Below, in pieces: positions 52,078-62,799 of a stretch of 64,000 nt of DNA (the stretch's first letter is position 1; each line of letters begins with the position of its first letter). The position numbers and the translations under genes were made by a program. This DNA is from Bombyx mori. Its lineage: Eukaryota; Arthropoda; Insecta; Lepidoptera; Bombycidae. The DNA lies in NCBI RefSeq assembly GCF_030269925.1, contig NC_085131.1, forward strand, positions 6,495,501 through 6,559,500, written 5' to 3'. The notes under the pieces were generated by a model. The model had not been told where the DNA came from, did no database searches, and saw nothing but the letters and a program-made list of their open reading frames with translations.

Positions 52078-52439
52078 TGTGTGGTGTCGTGGGACACCGT
52101 ATAGGAACGAAGTTCCTTATTACAAAAATATTTATTTAAATTTCTATTCGAGGTATAAAGAAAATAAAACTGGAGGTTTCGCAACAACCCACGGTCATTC
52201 GGTAACGTGCGAACTTATTGTGGTACACTTTATTCACGGTTTTTTGCATAAGAGTTAGTGTATTGCGCAAACGAACGCTCTGAGATCGCAGTCAATTAAT
52301 GACAAAAAAATATGTTTTTTTTTACGTTATTACAAAGTTAAGTCGTGCACTGTGTGCATTACTAATAAAAATCTTACGTTACGGACGTTTTTTCCCGGTT
52401 ACCCTCCCTCCGCATCGTCCCATAAGGAACTTCGTTCCA
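52078..52439 (+). repeat. Interspersed repeat with palindromic ends, copy 3
   Basis: Starts TGTGGTGTCGTGGGACACC and AGGAACGAAGTTCCTTAT and ends CGTCCCATAAGGAACTTCGT. The middle contains about 110 bases (ACTGGAGGTTTCGCAACAAC to ATGACAAAAAAA) not shared with the copy at 12.85 kb. Confidence 0.78.
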
Positions 52440-53009
52440 AAAGATTCATAACGCATTTATTATGTGTGAAAACCTTTATGAATTCTTTTTCAATTAGAAT
52501 GCATTATACTAAACATAAATACTTTAAGTTGCAATGTAGTTTTTCTTGTATACACTTTACACGACTGTTGCACTAAACAACAAAGTGCACCTAATTGCGG
52601 TAATTTTGGGCGGCATGCTATCATTTAAACATTAACAAACTAACAATGCGTAGGGCTCCCACGTACTTCCTGCAATATCTCGAAAGTTTCGAGCCCTGTA
52701 TACGAACAATACTCATTGTAAGCACGTCAAACAATGAAGGCACGGTGACAGCCTACGGTGGACGACTCGAGGGCCATCATGTATTCCACAAAAATTTCAT
52801 TGTTATCATGAGCACTTTCCATAACCACGTAACCCTAGTCTGAGAAAAAAAATCGCACACATACACACTCGTATGACCGTATATATTTATTGTTTTGGTT
52901 TTGTGTAGCTATTTGGCTCAATCCAAAAGAATATTGAGTAAAAGGTTAATGTTAGGAACAATGAGACAATTTCTAATGACCGACTATGTTTTTTTTGGTG
53001 CTTAGACGG

Positions 53010-53370
53010 TTGAATGAGCATACGGCCCACCTGGTGTTAAGTGATTAGTGCCATAGACATCAACAATGTAAATAAGACCGCCCACTATGAGACATGAGTT
53101 AAGCCCATAGACATCAACATCCAAATATAATAGAACCGTCCACCTTGAGATAGCAGTTCTTAGTCTAAGTTCTATACAACGGCTGCCCTTCAACTCGAAG
53201 CAAAATGCATTACAGCTTCGCAACGGCAATGACCAGAATGGTGGTATCTACCAGTGCGAGGTTACCAAACTACCAATTATGATTATTATAATTTCCGCGA
53301 CTAGCATTTCTTCCTTGTGTAAGTCATTCGTGAACATGTGTTAAGTACGTATTTCATTAGAAAAGTGTCC
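53010..53370 (-). mobile_element. Old, rearranged Bm1-type SINE
   Basis: In reverse, Bm1 blocks are present from ACGTATTTCATTAGAAAAG at the right to CGGCCCACCTGGTGTTAAGT at the left. Part of the 3' region is duplicated (two GCCATAGACATCAACA-like blocks at 53,052 and 53,106). Confidence 0.65.
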
Positions 53371-53499
53371 ATCTTTCGATATGAATGTACCATCTCAACC
53401 TTTCGGCAACTGCGACTTCACACACTACTCAATTATTTGACTAAATTAACAAAGTTTCAGTGCTTCGTTACTGTATCATAAAAAATTACATGACTAATA

Positions 53500-53775
53500 T
53501 AATAATAAATAAATAGATAAATATTTACTAACAATCACGCCACGTTAACTGGTCCCGTGATAAGTTCGTAAAGAACTTGTGTTACAGGTACCAGATAACG
53601 GAAATAAATGTAAGATTTTTATTATACACATACATAATACATATATTTAATATACATCCATAACCCTGGAAAAGACATTTATATATATCATACAAATATC
53701 TTCCCTTGGCGGGATTCGAACCCGCGACCCCCTTATGTAGTGACTATGTCACTTACCACTACACCAGACGGCCGT
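53500..53775 (-). mobile_element. tRNA-derived SINE (not Bm1)
   Basis: The minus strand begins GGCCGTCTGGTGTAGTGGTA and holds an A box (TGGTGTAGTGG, 53,756-53,766) and a B box (GGTTCGAATCC, 53,712-53,722), then a 3' body ending in a TAAATAAT-rich tail. The head resembles a tRNA but has lost a full acceptor stem, and a non-tRNA body follows, so I call it a SINE rather than a tRNA gene. Confidence 0.8.
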
Positions 53776-54389
53776 TATAACGACTAAATATAGTCTTAAG
53801 CAGTCTCAAATATTAGGCATTGTTCATAAGGGGGAAACGTGGAATGTATTGACAGTTGTGATTGATGAGGCAGATGGGAGCACCATGGTGTAACGGAATA
53901 CCTAATGGCCTCGAAACAGTAATTTATCACATCCGGATTATTTGCTATTTCAGTTAAATTTAAGTACACGTTTTGACCGCTGACTCATTCGAATTTAACA
54001 GCAAAATTTTTAATTCATTTAAAATATAAGTATGAATAACGCATTATTTAGTACCGATTAAAATTATTTTCTTCCTATTTGGAACCTACTTAATTACTAG
54101 TAGCCTCGTAGGGGTATTCTCGTAGTAAGATTTCGTAGTGGAACTTCTATTCTCAATTATATGATATTCATCAACACATTCAGATAGCTCAAGAATATTT
54201 TACATATTTTCCATGAAATTTCAAATACCTTCATTTAAGATAAAATTACCTAATCTTATTTGGGACACGAATTATAAGAAGAATTAAATAATTGAAGATT
54301 TGAAATCTTCCGATCTCCGATATTTATTTCATTCGACAAATTTTCGAGGATAATTCTCATTATAATATACATATATGTGTACGTATATT

Positions 54390-55330
54390 GACCAGGAGTG
54401 ATGACATGCTAACTCCTGCACTAGTGTAGAAATGATGCGATAATATGTCATCTGTTCTAACGGAAGCTTTTCCTTTCTCATAAAGTCTCCTCAGCAGATG
54501 GACAAAGTACTTAGGGGTATTCAAGGCCAAGAGAGTTTCCAAAAGATTTGGCCATTTGACAGAATCAAACTCCTTAGAGAAATCTACAAAGCATATGTAC
54601 GTGCGTAGGCTTGTTGAATTCCCAGGATTTTTCTATGATCTTTCCAACGGTCAATATTTGTTCTTGGGTACATTTTCCTTTCACAAAGCCAGCCTGTTCG
54701 GAAATAATTACTTTGGAGAGATACGATTTAAACCGCTCATTAAGGATGTGCAGTAAGATTTATCTTGCGTGTAAAATTAATGCTATGAGGCGGTAATTAC
54801 TGCAACTTTTTGTCGAGCCTTTTTTATGCATCAGGATGAAAAGCCATATCATTCGTAAGGCTAAGTTCCAGGTTGCCATATTCAACGCCATACTTCCCAG
54901 ATGTCTCAATGGCTTCAATCGGAATGGTTTCCTTTCGTGTGATTTTGCCTTTCTTAATGTGTTTTATTGCAGCTTGAACTTCATCCTTAAGAATATTCGG
55001 TTCTATCTTTTCGTCTTGAGGTGCTGTTGAATCGAAATAGTGCGAGTTAGGGTCTTGAAACAGAGATTGACAGTACTGTTTCCACGTTTCGGAAACATCT
55101 TCAAGGTCACTGTTTCGCCCTGCGAATTCTCAATAGCCCATTTTTTTACAATAGAATTTTAGTAAAGGATTTCATATTCTGATGAAGTCTCGGATTTCAT
55201 GCTTATTGGCGTGTATTTCTAGATCAGTACAGAGGTTTTGAAGATCTTGATTTCGGTGTCGTCTGCGTGCTTTCGGTATCCGAGCCGATTTTGCATTTAA
55301 AGTATTCAGCTTCTGAACTAGAATATTATT
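54390..55330 (-). pseudogene. Decayed LINE reverse transcriptase fragment
   Basis: Minus strand pieces in several frames: an inter-domain region (RIPKARRRHRNQDLQNLCTD near 55.2 kb) and reverse transcriptase motif 3 (TYICFVDFSKEFDSVKWPNL near 54.56-54.60 kb), continuing as LLETLLALNTPKYFVHLLRR. The catalytic YADD box is not seen. Frameshifts and stops separate the pieces. It is an old copy from a different clade than the Jockey elements. Confidence 0.7.
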
Positions 55331-55857
55331 TATTCCGGAAAACGGATATAGTTATTTATTTCGTCCTCACATTGGTAAGTGGCAAGTTGTGTTACGAGGA
55401 ATACACACAGTGCTCTAGATAAATACTTTTAGTTTCATATAACATCACGACAGCGTTATGATAGATGGACGCGCGAGTGTAATGCTAAAGCTATTCCAAT
55501 TTATCACGGACTGACGTAACGCATCCATATTTATGAGAAAAACAGGTACGAAGAGAATTATGCATAGGTTTTTAGAACAGAGGCAGCCATGTGTTTATTA
55601 ACTGATAAATATACGAAAAGTTATAAAATTTATAGCGAAATTGAACTAACAGATTTTTACGAAGCATACCTTATTTTTGTATGCAAAAAAATCCAAATAA
55701 CTGAAATATACGTTAGTTTGAAATCATTTACATAGTAAGAGCATAAATGTAACTCAAAGGAAAAAAATACAGATGGAATTCATAATTATTAAATTTTACA
55801 AATCATTTATTAGATTGCTATTAAATATAAAATGAGAAGAAAAGTGGTGTTGGAAGT
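55330..55857. other. Non-coding stretch
   Basis: AT-rich, no gene or repeat recognised. Confidence 0.4.
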
Positions 55858-55945
55858 TTGGTGGTAGGACCTCTTGTAAGTCCGCACGGGTAGGTACCAT
55901 CGCCCCGCCTATTTCTGCCGTGAAGCAGTAATGCGTTTCGATTAA
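55858..55945 (+). mobile_element. Bm1-type SINE fragment
   Basis: Only the middle of Bm1 is present (GGTGGTAGGACCTCTTGTAA to GCAGTAATGCGTTTCG). It is cut off at both sides. Confidence 0.8.
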
Positions 55946-56762
55946 AATATCAAGTCGAAATATACAATTTATAAAAAACGATTCTTAAGGGGTTTTCATT
56001 TCTCACTATCAATAATCGTTTATTAACACAACTATCGAAACAAATGTTAGTCGAATCAACATGCTGTGGCATCGGTAGCTCGTGAGCTACATTTAAATAT
56101 TTAATAAAGTTTATTATTACATACAGAAACAAAAGCCTTCTTTCCTAGCCCGCCTGTTGTAATTTAATCTCCTTTTTCTTATGGGTCATTGATTATTTGC
56201 CAAAAAATCGTAAAACTCTATCGTGATAATAAACTTCAAAAACTTAATCAGCTTAGAGAGTTCGAAAGATAATCGGATAGATTAAAAATAAAGGCTCGAT
56301 TCCAATCTGCTTCTTAAACGTCTCTAATAATCTCTCGTAGTGATACGTTCCACGATAATCCTATTCAATAGAACGACCGTAGAGTTTGTACACCGGTAAG
56401 CTAGTGCACATGTGTTTGCACAGCACGTGTACCGTGTCGTCATCGGTAACAAGATAAGCCAGTGTTACACCAGCATCGGACACGCCTGTCTCTCCTCATC
56501 TGTGAACGTGTGCTCTATGCATTACAGCTTTTTTTTTTTCACTTTTAATTCCATTTTGTTTGTACAGTTCCTCAAACAATTGTTCAAATACATTCGAAAA
56601 AAAGAATAACAAGTATTCAGTGTTCGTTAGATACAACGTCAACACACGACAAATCGTGCCCATTGTAAATGTTTCATCAACAACAAATAACTCTATTGGA
56701 AATTTCCTGATAAATTTAACACGATGTGGATATTTAATTTGATTGTTATCCGTATTCCACCT

Positions 56763-57000
56763 TTTTTTTATTGTTTAGTTGGGCGAACGAGCTCAGAGCC
56801 CACCTGGTGTTAAGTGGTTACTGGAGCCCATAGACATCTATAACATAAATGCGCCACCCACCTTGAGATACAAGTTCTAAGGTCTCAGCATAGTTACAAT
56901 GGCCTACCCTTCAAGCCGAAACGCATTACTGCTTCACGGCGGAAATAGGTGGTGGTACCTACTCGTGCGGACTCATAAGAGGTCCTACCACCAGTAAAAA
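56763..57000 (-). mobile_element. Bm1-type SINE, 5'-truncated
   Basis: Full reverse Bm1 body, from AGAGGTCCTACCACCAGTAA at the right to GTTTAGTTGGGCGAACGAGC at the left. Confidence 0.87.
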
Positions 57001-57127
57001 CTAACTTAACTAGCACTATGAAAAGACCGATTCTCATTTCAAATTTACCCGCGAATCGTTATAAACCTAGAGAAAAGCGAAACCTATAAAGCGTTAAAGA
57101 AACAATGAAAAATACGAACCGTTTTAC

Positions 57128-57216
57128 GTCGGGCGGCGGGGGGGAGATAGCCGGGGGGGCCGGTGCAGCCAGCTCCGGACCAGAGCACGAACAATACAGA
57201 GCCGGCGAGAGCGCCC
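57128..57216 (-). CDS. Candidate signal-peptide-like exon
   Basis: A GC-rich 89-bp segment with acceptor TTTCTTTCAG and donor CCGAC|GTAAAA. In one frame it reads GALAGSVLFVLWSGAGCTGP followed by PGYLPPAAR, a hydrophobic core with small residues as in a secretory signal. It would splice in phase (C|GC) to the candidate exon at 39.0 kb. All three frames are open, so frame choice is not independent evidence. The start Met would be upstream. Confidence 0.3.
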
Positions 57217-57336
57217 CTGAAAGAAAAAAAATAACACATGAACAGCCGTTCCAATTATTGACGTGGCTATGATTCGGTATAACAAATTGAAAAAGTATAT
57301 TTGTTTAAACCACGCATTATCATACTATTTGTTTTC

Positions 57337-57680
57337 GCCCTAGACACATTCTTACGGATCCATCAGATCCAAAAACTCTTGCATTAGATGCCTTCAGCTC
57401 TAGGAGCAGACTTAGGGACTCTGGTAACCTCAACAAAGAGCTCGACGTGCAACCTAACCCATTTATCAACACGGTGAGTTTCTCGCCGGATCTTCTCAGC
57501 AGATCACGACTCCGCTTCAGTCATTCGCGAAGCAGTTGCCCTAAGCTGTTAGATCTCCTTTGGAGGCGCTTGGGCAGTTGTTAGCAAAGCACATCTTCTC
57601 CTGGCGGAATCTTTGTTCGCCCACCTGTATGAAACTGGAAAGGCCTCTGGGCCATCAGTTAATCCATAATTAAAAAAAGT
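57337..57680 (+). mobile_element. 5'-truncated Jockey-clade LINE 3' end
   Basis: Starts with the end of ORF2 (CGCCCTAGACACATTCTTAC) and runs through the 3' UTR with GTTTCTCGCCGGATCTTCTC to a short A-rich tail. It is an older member of the same family as the two intact copies, with several deletions. Confidence 0.82.
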
Positions 57681-58303
57681 ATTCGTTTTCCTTTACACAC
57701 ATTATTAAAATGGATTTGTGTTTTCTAATATCCAAACTTATAGTTTTATACATAAATTAGATCATTTATTATAATTTTATAACGAAATGCGTCGAGAAAC
57801 GGAATCTAAATATAGAATTCAATAGGAAAAAAAAACATTTTTAAATCTGGAGATTTTCCCAAAAATGAACGGTGTAATGCGCATTTATTTCAAGCCTTTT
57901 TGTTTCCATATTAATAGGTAATTTTTCGAAAGAAAATTGTAAGCTTTTGTACAAAGTTATATCACCATACTCCATATATTCTCTGTACACAATGAGAATT
58001 AACGAACTTCGAATGTAATTAATAATAAAATATTACGTACCTACATAATAAATACGTGAATTAAATTCGAGCCATTAATTCTGTGACGACGGAATGGTTT
58101 GGTAATAGATAATATTACCCGAGAAAGCATTCTCAGAAATCGATTTCCTACGGAAATGCAAAGGCTCCAGAGGATATTGCTTTTCCTATACTACTTCATT
58201 ATTCTATTTGTCTTTCTCGTACCTTAAAAAGTTACCGTCAAATATCTATCTAATTTACCATTAGCACCATAAAGCGAGTGTTTTACATATCCATGTAATA
58301 ATA

Positions 58304-58712
58304 TCTATATATTAATACGTGAAGCAAAAACTTTGTATCCCTTTTTACGAAAATTGCGCCGACGGAGGAGCATGAAATTTCCCACACTTATAGAAAATAT
58401 AGAGAAGAAGTGCACAATGCTAATATTTTTTTTAAATAATGCATAAAAGATACATTAAGTAATTAAAAAACATTACACACACTACCATGTATTTGACACA
58501 CACATATACTTTGTTTATTGTCAAACTGTTGTTATTGCTTAAAGTCTGTAGTCAAATTGAGAATAGGTTAGTATTGTTTATCTTTAATATTACGAGTATT
58601 TGTCTTTAGTGTAGTCTTGGCGAAATCGGTAACAATAGGACTTCGATCAACAACTATTGATGATCGAAACAATAGGACCATAATAATGAAACTCATAATT
58701 TCAATCAACTAG
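58304..58712 (+). mobile_element. Short non-autonomous Helitron, TC-TATATATTAATACG family, copy 5
   Basis: Plus orientation: A|TCTATATATTAATACGTGAA to CAATCAACTAG|T. The 3' part before the CTAG is rearranged, with a TGATCGA duplication. Confidence 0.72.
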
Positions 58713-58719
58713 TTTTATA

Positions 58720-60920
58720 ATAATCTGATCACATTCTAGAATCAAATGATCGATTGAACGAAAAAGGAAGAGTTACACAATCAACAACAAAAGAAGCGGT
58801 GAGTGCTCCGACAAATTATTTGAGATGATTCTGTCATGTGTTTTTTTGTGATCGCACCACACATCCTCGGAGCGGATCTTATTCTTACGACCTGGAAACA
58901 CTGAATTCATCCAGAGTACGCTTCGAAAGATCACCTTTGATGTTGTTATTGCCTTGAGTGGCAGACTAGCGTACATCCCACCTGATGTCTCAGCACTCAG
59001 GAAGCACAGGAAGTTCAATCCACAGCCGAATGCTTGATGTAAAAAATACGCCCTTGAACTTCTCCTAGCGCCGTGACTTTAAACTAAGATTGATTGCTGA
59101 CATCTATGAGCCAACGGTCACCCTCAGAATCAGCCTTTTTTCTCAAATATGCGAGAAAGCAAAAAAAAAACTTTGTTCAAAATGACAAATTACATACCAA
59201 AAAGAAAAATCAACATCGTATTTCTTTAATGTTAACTTAACAGTAATATTCATGTACTTACTTCGCGAACGGAGGTTAATGACTCATTAAATTCACGTTT
59301 TTATCGTTATTTACGAAGCGGTATGATTATTTGCAAACTCAACAGTCTGAAAACGAGCCCAAAGCATTTATATTGAAATATAAAACGTAACAAGAACGTA
59401 CGTAATGTATTACGCATGACTGAGGACAAGAGGCAAAAAAAAACGTAGCAGAAATACATTGGAAATCATGGGGGCTGGGGGGTGGTTTTCACGGAGGCGG
59501 ATGTACGGTCTGCCGAGACTACGGACGCTAAGCACATTTCATATGTGATCCACGAGAGAGAAGGATATTGTGCTAATGTTATTACAAAGATACGGTTTAG
59601 ATAAATATATCTGCCTAGATGTACGTACGTGCCTTCAAATGTTTTTGCTAAGAGAAATCTAAACATTTAAAATACGACTTTATTACGCAGTTTTAAATAC
59701 TTTTTTCGTTCTATGTTCAGTTTTAAGGAGAACTAAGTTCATGAATATTATTGATTGTTTAATTTCTTAATTTGATTTATTTATAAATAAAATCAATTTA
59801 TCTTAAAATATTGAACATTTACTGAACAACTACAGTTTATTTTCGAAGAAACTTTATTACACTAATTTATATATGTATATAATCAATAATAAACTTAAGA
59901 CGATTATAGTCTTCCAAAAAACCGCCTTTATCTGCCCAAGACTTAAATTTCCAGCGCTTGCTAAACATTAGTCGAATTTAAACAAACACACACATAACGG
60001 TAGCTGATAGAACAAAATAAGAAATTACTTCAATTTCTCTGTATATCAAACAACTTTTATATATGAGAATTCACCAAATATTTTCATGAGCTCAGCACAG
60101 AGGTTTCTCCCATTATTCACAATTTTACGCTATATTCAATGACGCAGCAACCAAACCACGGTTCCACGGAATATATTTTATATCGTGTTTTTAATGTGAA
60201 CATTATGGCGTATGTGCTTCGATTGCTATATAATTTTCCAATTTTTCCTTTCGTTTTAAAAACAGTAAGTATCCTAGAAACTGTTTTATAGAATAGAATA
60301 GTTAATAAGGGTACACACGATTTTTAATTTTAATGAGTTCCTGATTTATGAATGTTCTTGCAAAGTTTAGACTGAGAATGCGGGTAGAATGTTAGGAGCA
60401 GATAAATGTATGTACCCTCTTTGTATTCATTTTGGACATTACCACTGGACGCGATTACTCATCCCGATATGCATGGTATCCATCTTTTATTGCATTCCAA
60501 ATGTTATCACAATATTAGAACTTTTTGGGTGTTTTTGTTGGGACTTGTTGAGTCTTCGACCTCATGTCTGAAGGTGAGTGTTAAAGCTGGACCGCATTCA
60601 TTAGCCGTCTCACTAACTGTTCAGTTTCAAGATTAATAACTTCTATATTTTACAATTCTACTTGAATATTCATTTCGTACACCTTGCCTGTTGAACCGAG
60701 AATGCTTTGACGAAAATAATGATACATATAATCAAGATTATTTTAAATCATTATTTGTCTTTAGGAAATTCGTATAATTAATTCGTAATATATTAGTTTT
60801 TAAAGCTATTTCGTTTCTCAATCTAAATAAAACCTTTGATTTTTAATCTCATTTTCAAATCGCGAATCAAAAGTGCCAAATCGCTTTATTTGTTTTATTG
60901 CTTTAGTAAAAAAATGTATA
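58720..60920. other. Non-coding stretch
   Basis: AT-rich with scattered short ORFs and no recognisable gene or repeat. Confidence 0.4.
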
Positions 60921-60929
60921 CATTTTGCC

Positions 60930-61015
60930 CACCTGGTTATGAAAAGTCAAATGCACATGGACCTCGGCAATGGCAGAGGCATAGCCAAGCTGTTGTCCAC
61001 TGCACATTGTTGAAT
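60930..61015 (+). repeat. Decayed copy of the AGACGAGCATACGGCC repeat
   Basis: CCCACCTGGTTATGAAAAGT, CACATGGACCTCGGCAATGG and AGCCAAGCTGTTGTC match the repeat at 49.23 and 61.57 kb in order with many changes. Confidence 0.45.
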
Positions 61016-61559
61016 TATAACATTTAAAGCTGAAACATTGAATTTAATAAACTATAAACCAGTACAGAAACCTTCGTCTTATTTTTAATTAAAGTCGGCT
61101 AATCCAACGACTTTAGACTATCAAGTATAATATGAATGACGTAACTTTTGCACATACGAAAGCTGAAAGCCCTACTTAACGGTTCTCTGTGACAGGAACA
61201 GAATTCTTGAAACAATACAATGCTGAGAGCTGTATGTATGTAGATGGAGTCAAGTGACGCGTTTTAGTCACTCAAATATGGAGTGCTACGTATGGACTCA
61301 TGTGGAAAACTCAATGTATTTCCGTCACCATATCAAGAGGTGAAATGCTATTTGGTTTAAGCGACATCTTTGCAACTTCACAGGACATTTAAAGCTTAAA
61401 ATTTGGACAAATAAACTTGTAAAAAAACTTCTTCAGCTATTTGAATGGGATAACCTTAGGTAAATTTCACTTTAAGACATGGAATTGTTGATACTATAAT
61501 GATAACCAAATAAAACGAATGTTTAATTTAAAAGATAAATTTCGCGTATTTTTTTTTTT

Positions 61560-61685
61560 TAATTATTGCTCTTGTTGGCAGACGAGCATACGGCCCACCT
61601 GATGGTGAGTGGTTACCGTCGCCCATGGACTTCAGCAATGCCAGGGGCAGAGCCAAGCCGCTGCCGCCAAGCCGCTAAAAAACCC
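61560..61685 (+). repeat. Copy of the AGACGAGCATACGGCC repeat
   Basis: The clearest copy of the three: GGCAGACGAGCATACGGCCC, GTTACCGTCGCCCATGGACT and CAGAGCCAAGCCGCTGCC. A GCCAAGCCGCT duplication is at its end. Confidence 0.6.
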
Positions 61686-61879
61686 TCGATGTAATATGAC
61701 TGACACATACATTTTTCTGCTAAATAATATTATTAAAATGACGAAATTAAAACTACTTTTACGGCTTAAACTCGGTTTTTTTTTTAAATCTTATTAGCTG
61801 ATTCGGCAGACTTCGTAGTGCCTCAATCGATATAAAAATACCTAAACTTTTGTATAAAATAAACTTAAAACAAACAAAA

Positions 61880-62095
61880 GGAATCCGTCCGACGGGGGAC
61901 GCATCAAAGGAAAAACAAAATTGTTATTTTTATTTAATTCCGAGCATTTTCATATTTATCTACCTTTTAAACCTTCCCTGAACTAACACAAATAGTTTAA
62001 GACCAAAATTAGAAAAATCGGTCCAGCCGTTCTCGAGTTTTAGCGAGACTAACGAACAGCAATTCATTTTTATATATATTGTGTAGTTTCCGACT
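61880..62095 (+). repeat. Dispersed repeat fragment
   Basis: AAATCGGTCCAGCCGTTCTC, GAGTTTTAGCGAGACTAACG and CAGCAATTCATTTTTATATA are blocks I recognise as common in lepidopteran repeats. The class is not decided. Confidence 0.4.
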
Positions 62096-62389
62096 TCTTT
62101 TATGGCTTTTGTCAATACACCTAGTGAGTGGTTACAGTCACCGTTATTGTCATCGTTTCGAGGACTTCACAGTTTTTGTAATCACTTCAAATATTCATTA
62201 AAAAAGTCCTCACAATTTAATTACAATGTAACAGACTACAATAGTAATAGTGTAACAAACAAAGATGCTCCTCATCTTCACAATAAAGGCGACGAGGGCG
62301 CGATTTTCGTTCCAATCATATTTCTATAGAGGCCCCTAATGACACATGAAATCCGTAAATTGGCGAGGTGAAATAGAGTTACCAAACAA

Positions 62390-62650
62390 AGGCCTAATCC
62401 GACGCACGCTGCCGCCGTGTAGGTATGGGCGGAATAACCTCAATTTCACCAACAAGATCCTCGGTAATGTGTTGCGAATGGTACGGGTTGATAAGGAAAA
62501 ACGGGTAAATAAGGAATCGTGCGAGGCGGCCGTACCGGAAAGGGTCAGGCGGGGAGCGGGCGCGGCGTTCTTCCGGCGCGGAGACGGCGTCGCGCCGGAC
62601 GCCGGACACCCGCTATATTTCATCGTCGACGGCAAAACTCGTCCGCACTT
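62390..62650. promoter_or_regulatory. CpG-rich block, possible promoter or first-exon region
   Basis: It is strikingly richer in G+C and CpG than the rest of the window (GGGAGCGGGCGCGGCGTTCT, GGCGTCGCGCCGGACGCC). Open frames exist on both strands without domains. Its position 5' of the Dscam-like gene in transcription direction would suit a first exon or promoter, but no clear start or donor can be chosen. Confidence 0.3.
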
Positions 62651-62679
62651 TTATAAAACATTGAATGTACATTTGCAAG

Positions 62680-62760
62680 AGGGAGAGAGAGAGAGAGAGA
62701 ATACACTTTATTGCACACCAAAACACAATTTACATTCAATAAATAATAGTTTAAAAAAAC
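62680..62760. repeat. (GA)n microsatellite next to a LINE-like 3' end
   Basis: A GAGAGAGAGAGAGAGA run is followed by ATACACTTTATTGCACACC and ATTCAATAAATAATAG, which resembles an inverted LINE 3' end with a microsatellite tail. Confidence 0.5.
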
Positions 62761-62799
62761 TAACAAAATATAAATTTTATAGAGAATCCAACTAAAAAG

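Noticed and set aside
53701..53774. tRNA gene on the minus strand
   Set aside because: A and B boxes are present, but a SINE-type body and A/T-rich tail follow without a proper acceptor stem, so it is a tRNA-derived SINE.
62346..62795. 149-codon plus-strand ORF
   Set aside because: It runs through the CpG-rich block, a GA microsatellite and a LINE-like tail. The predicted protein has no domain and ends in low-complexity sequence, so it is most likely non-coding.
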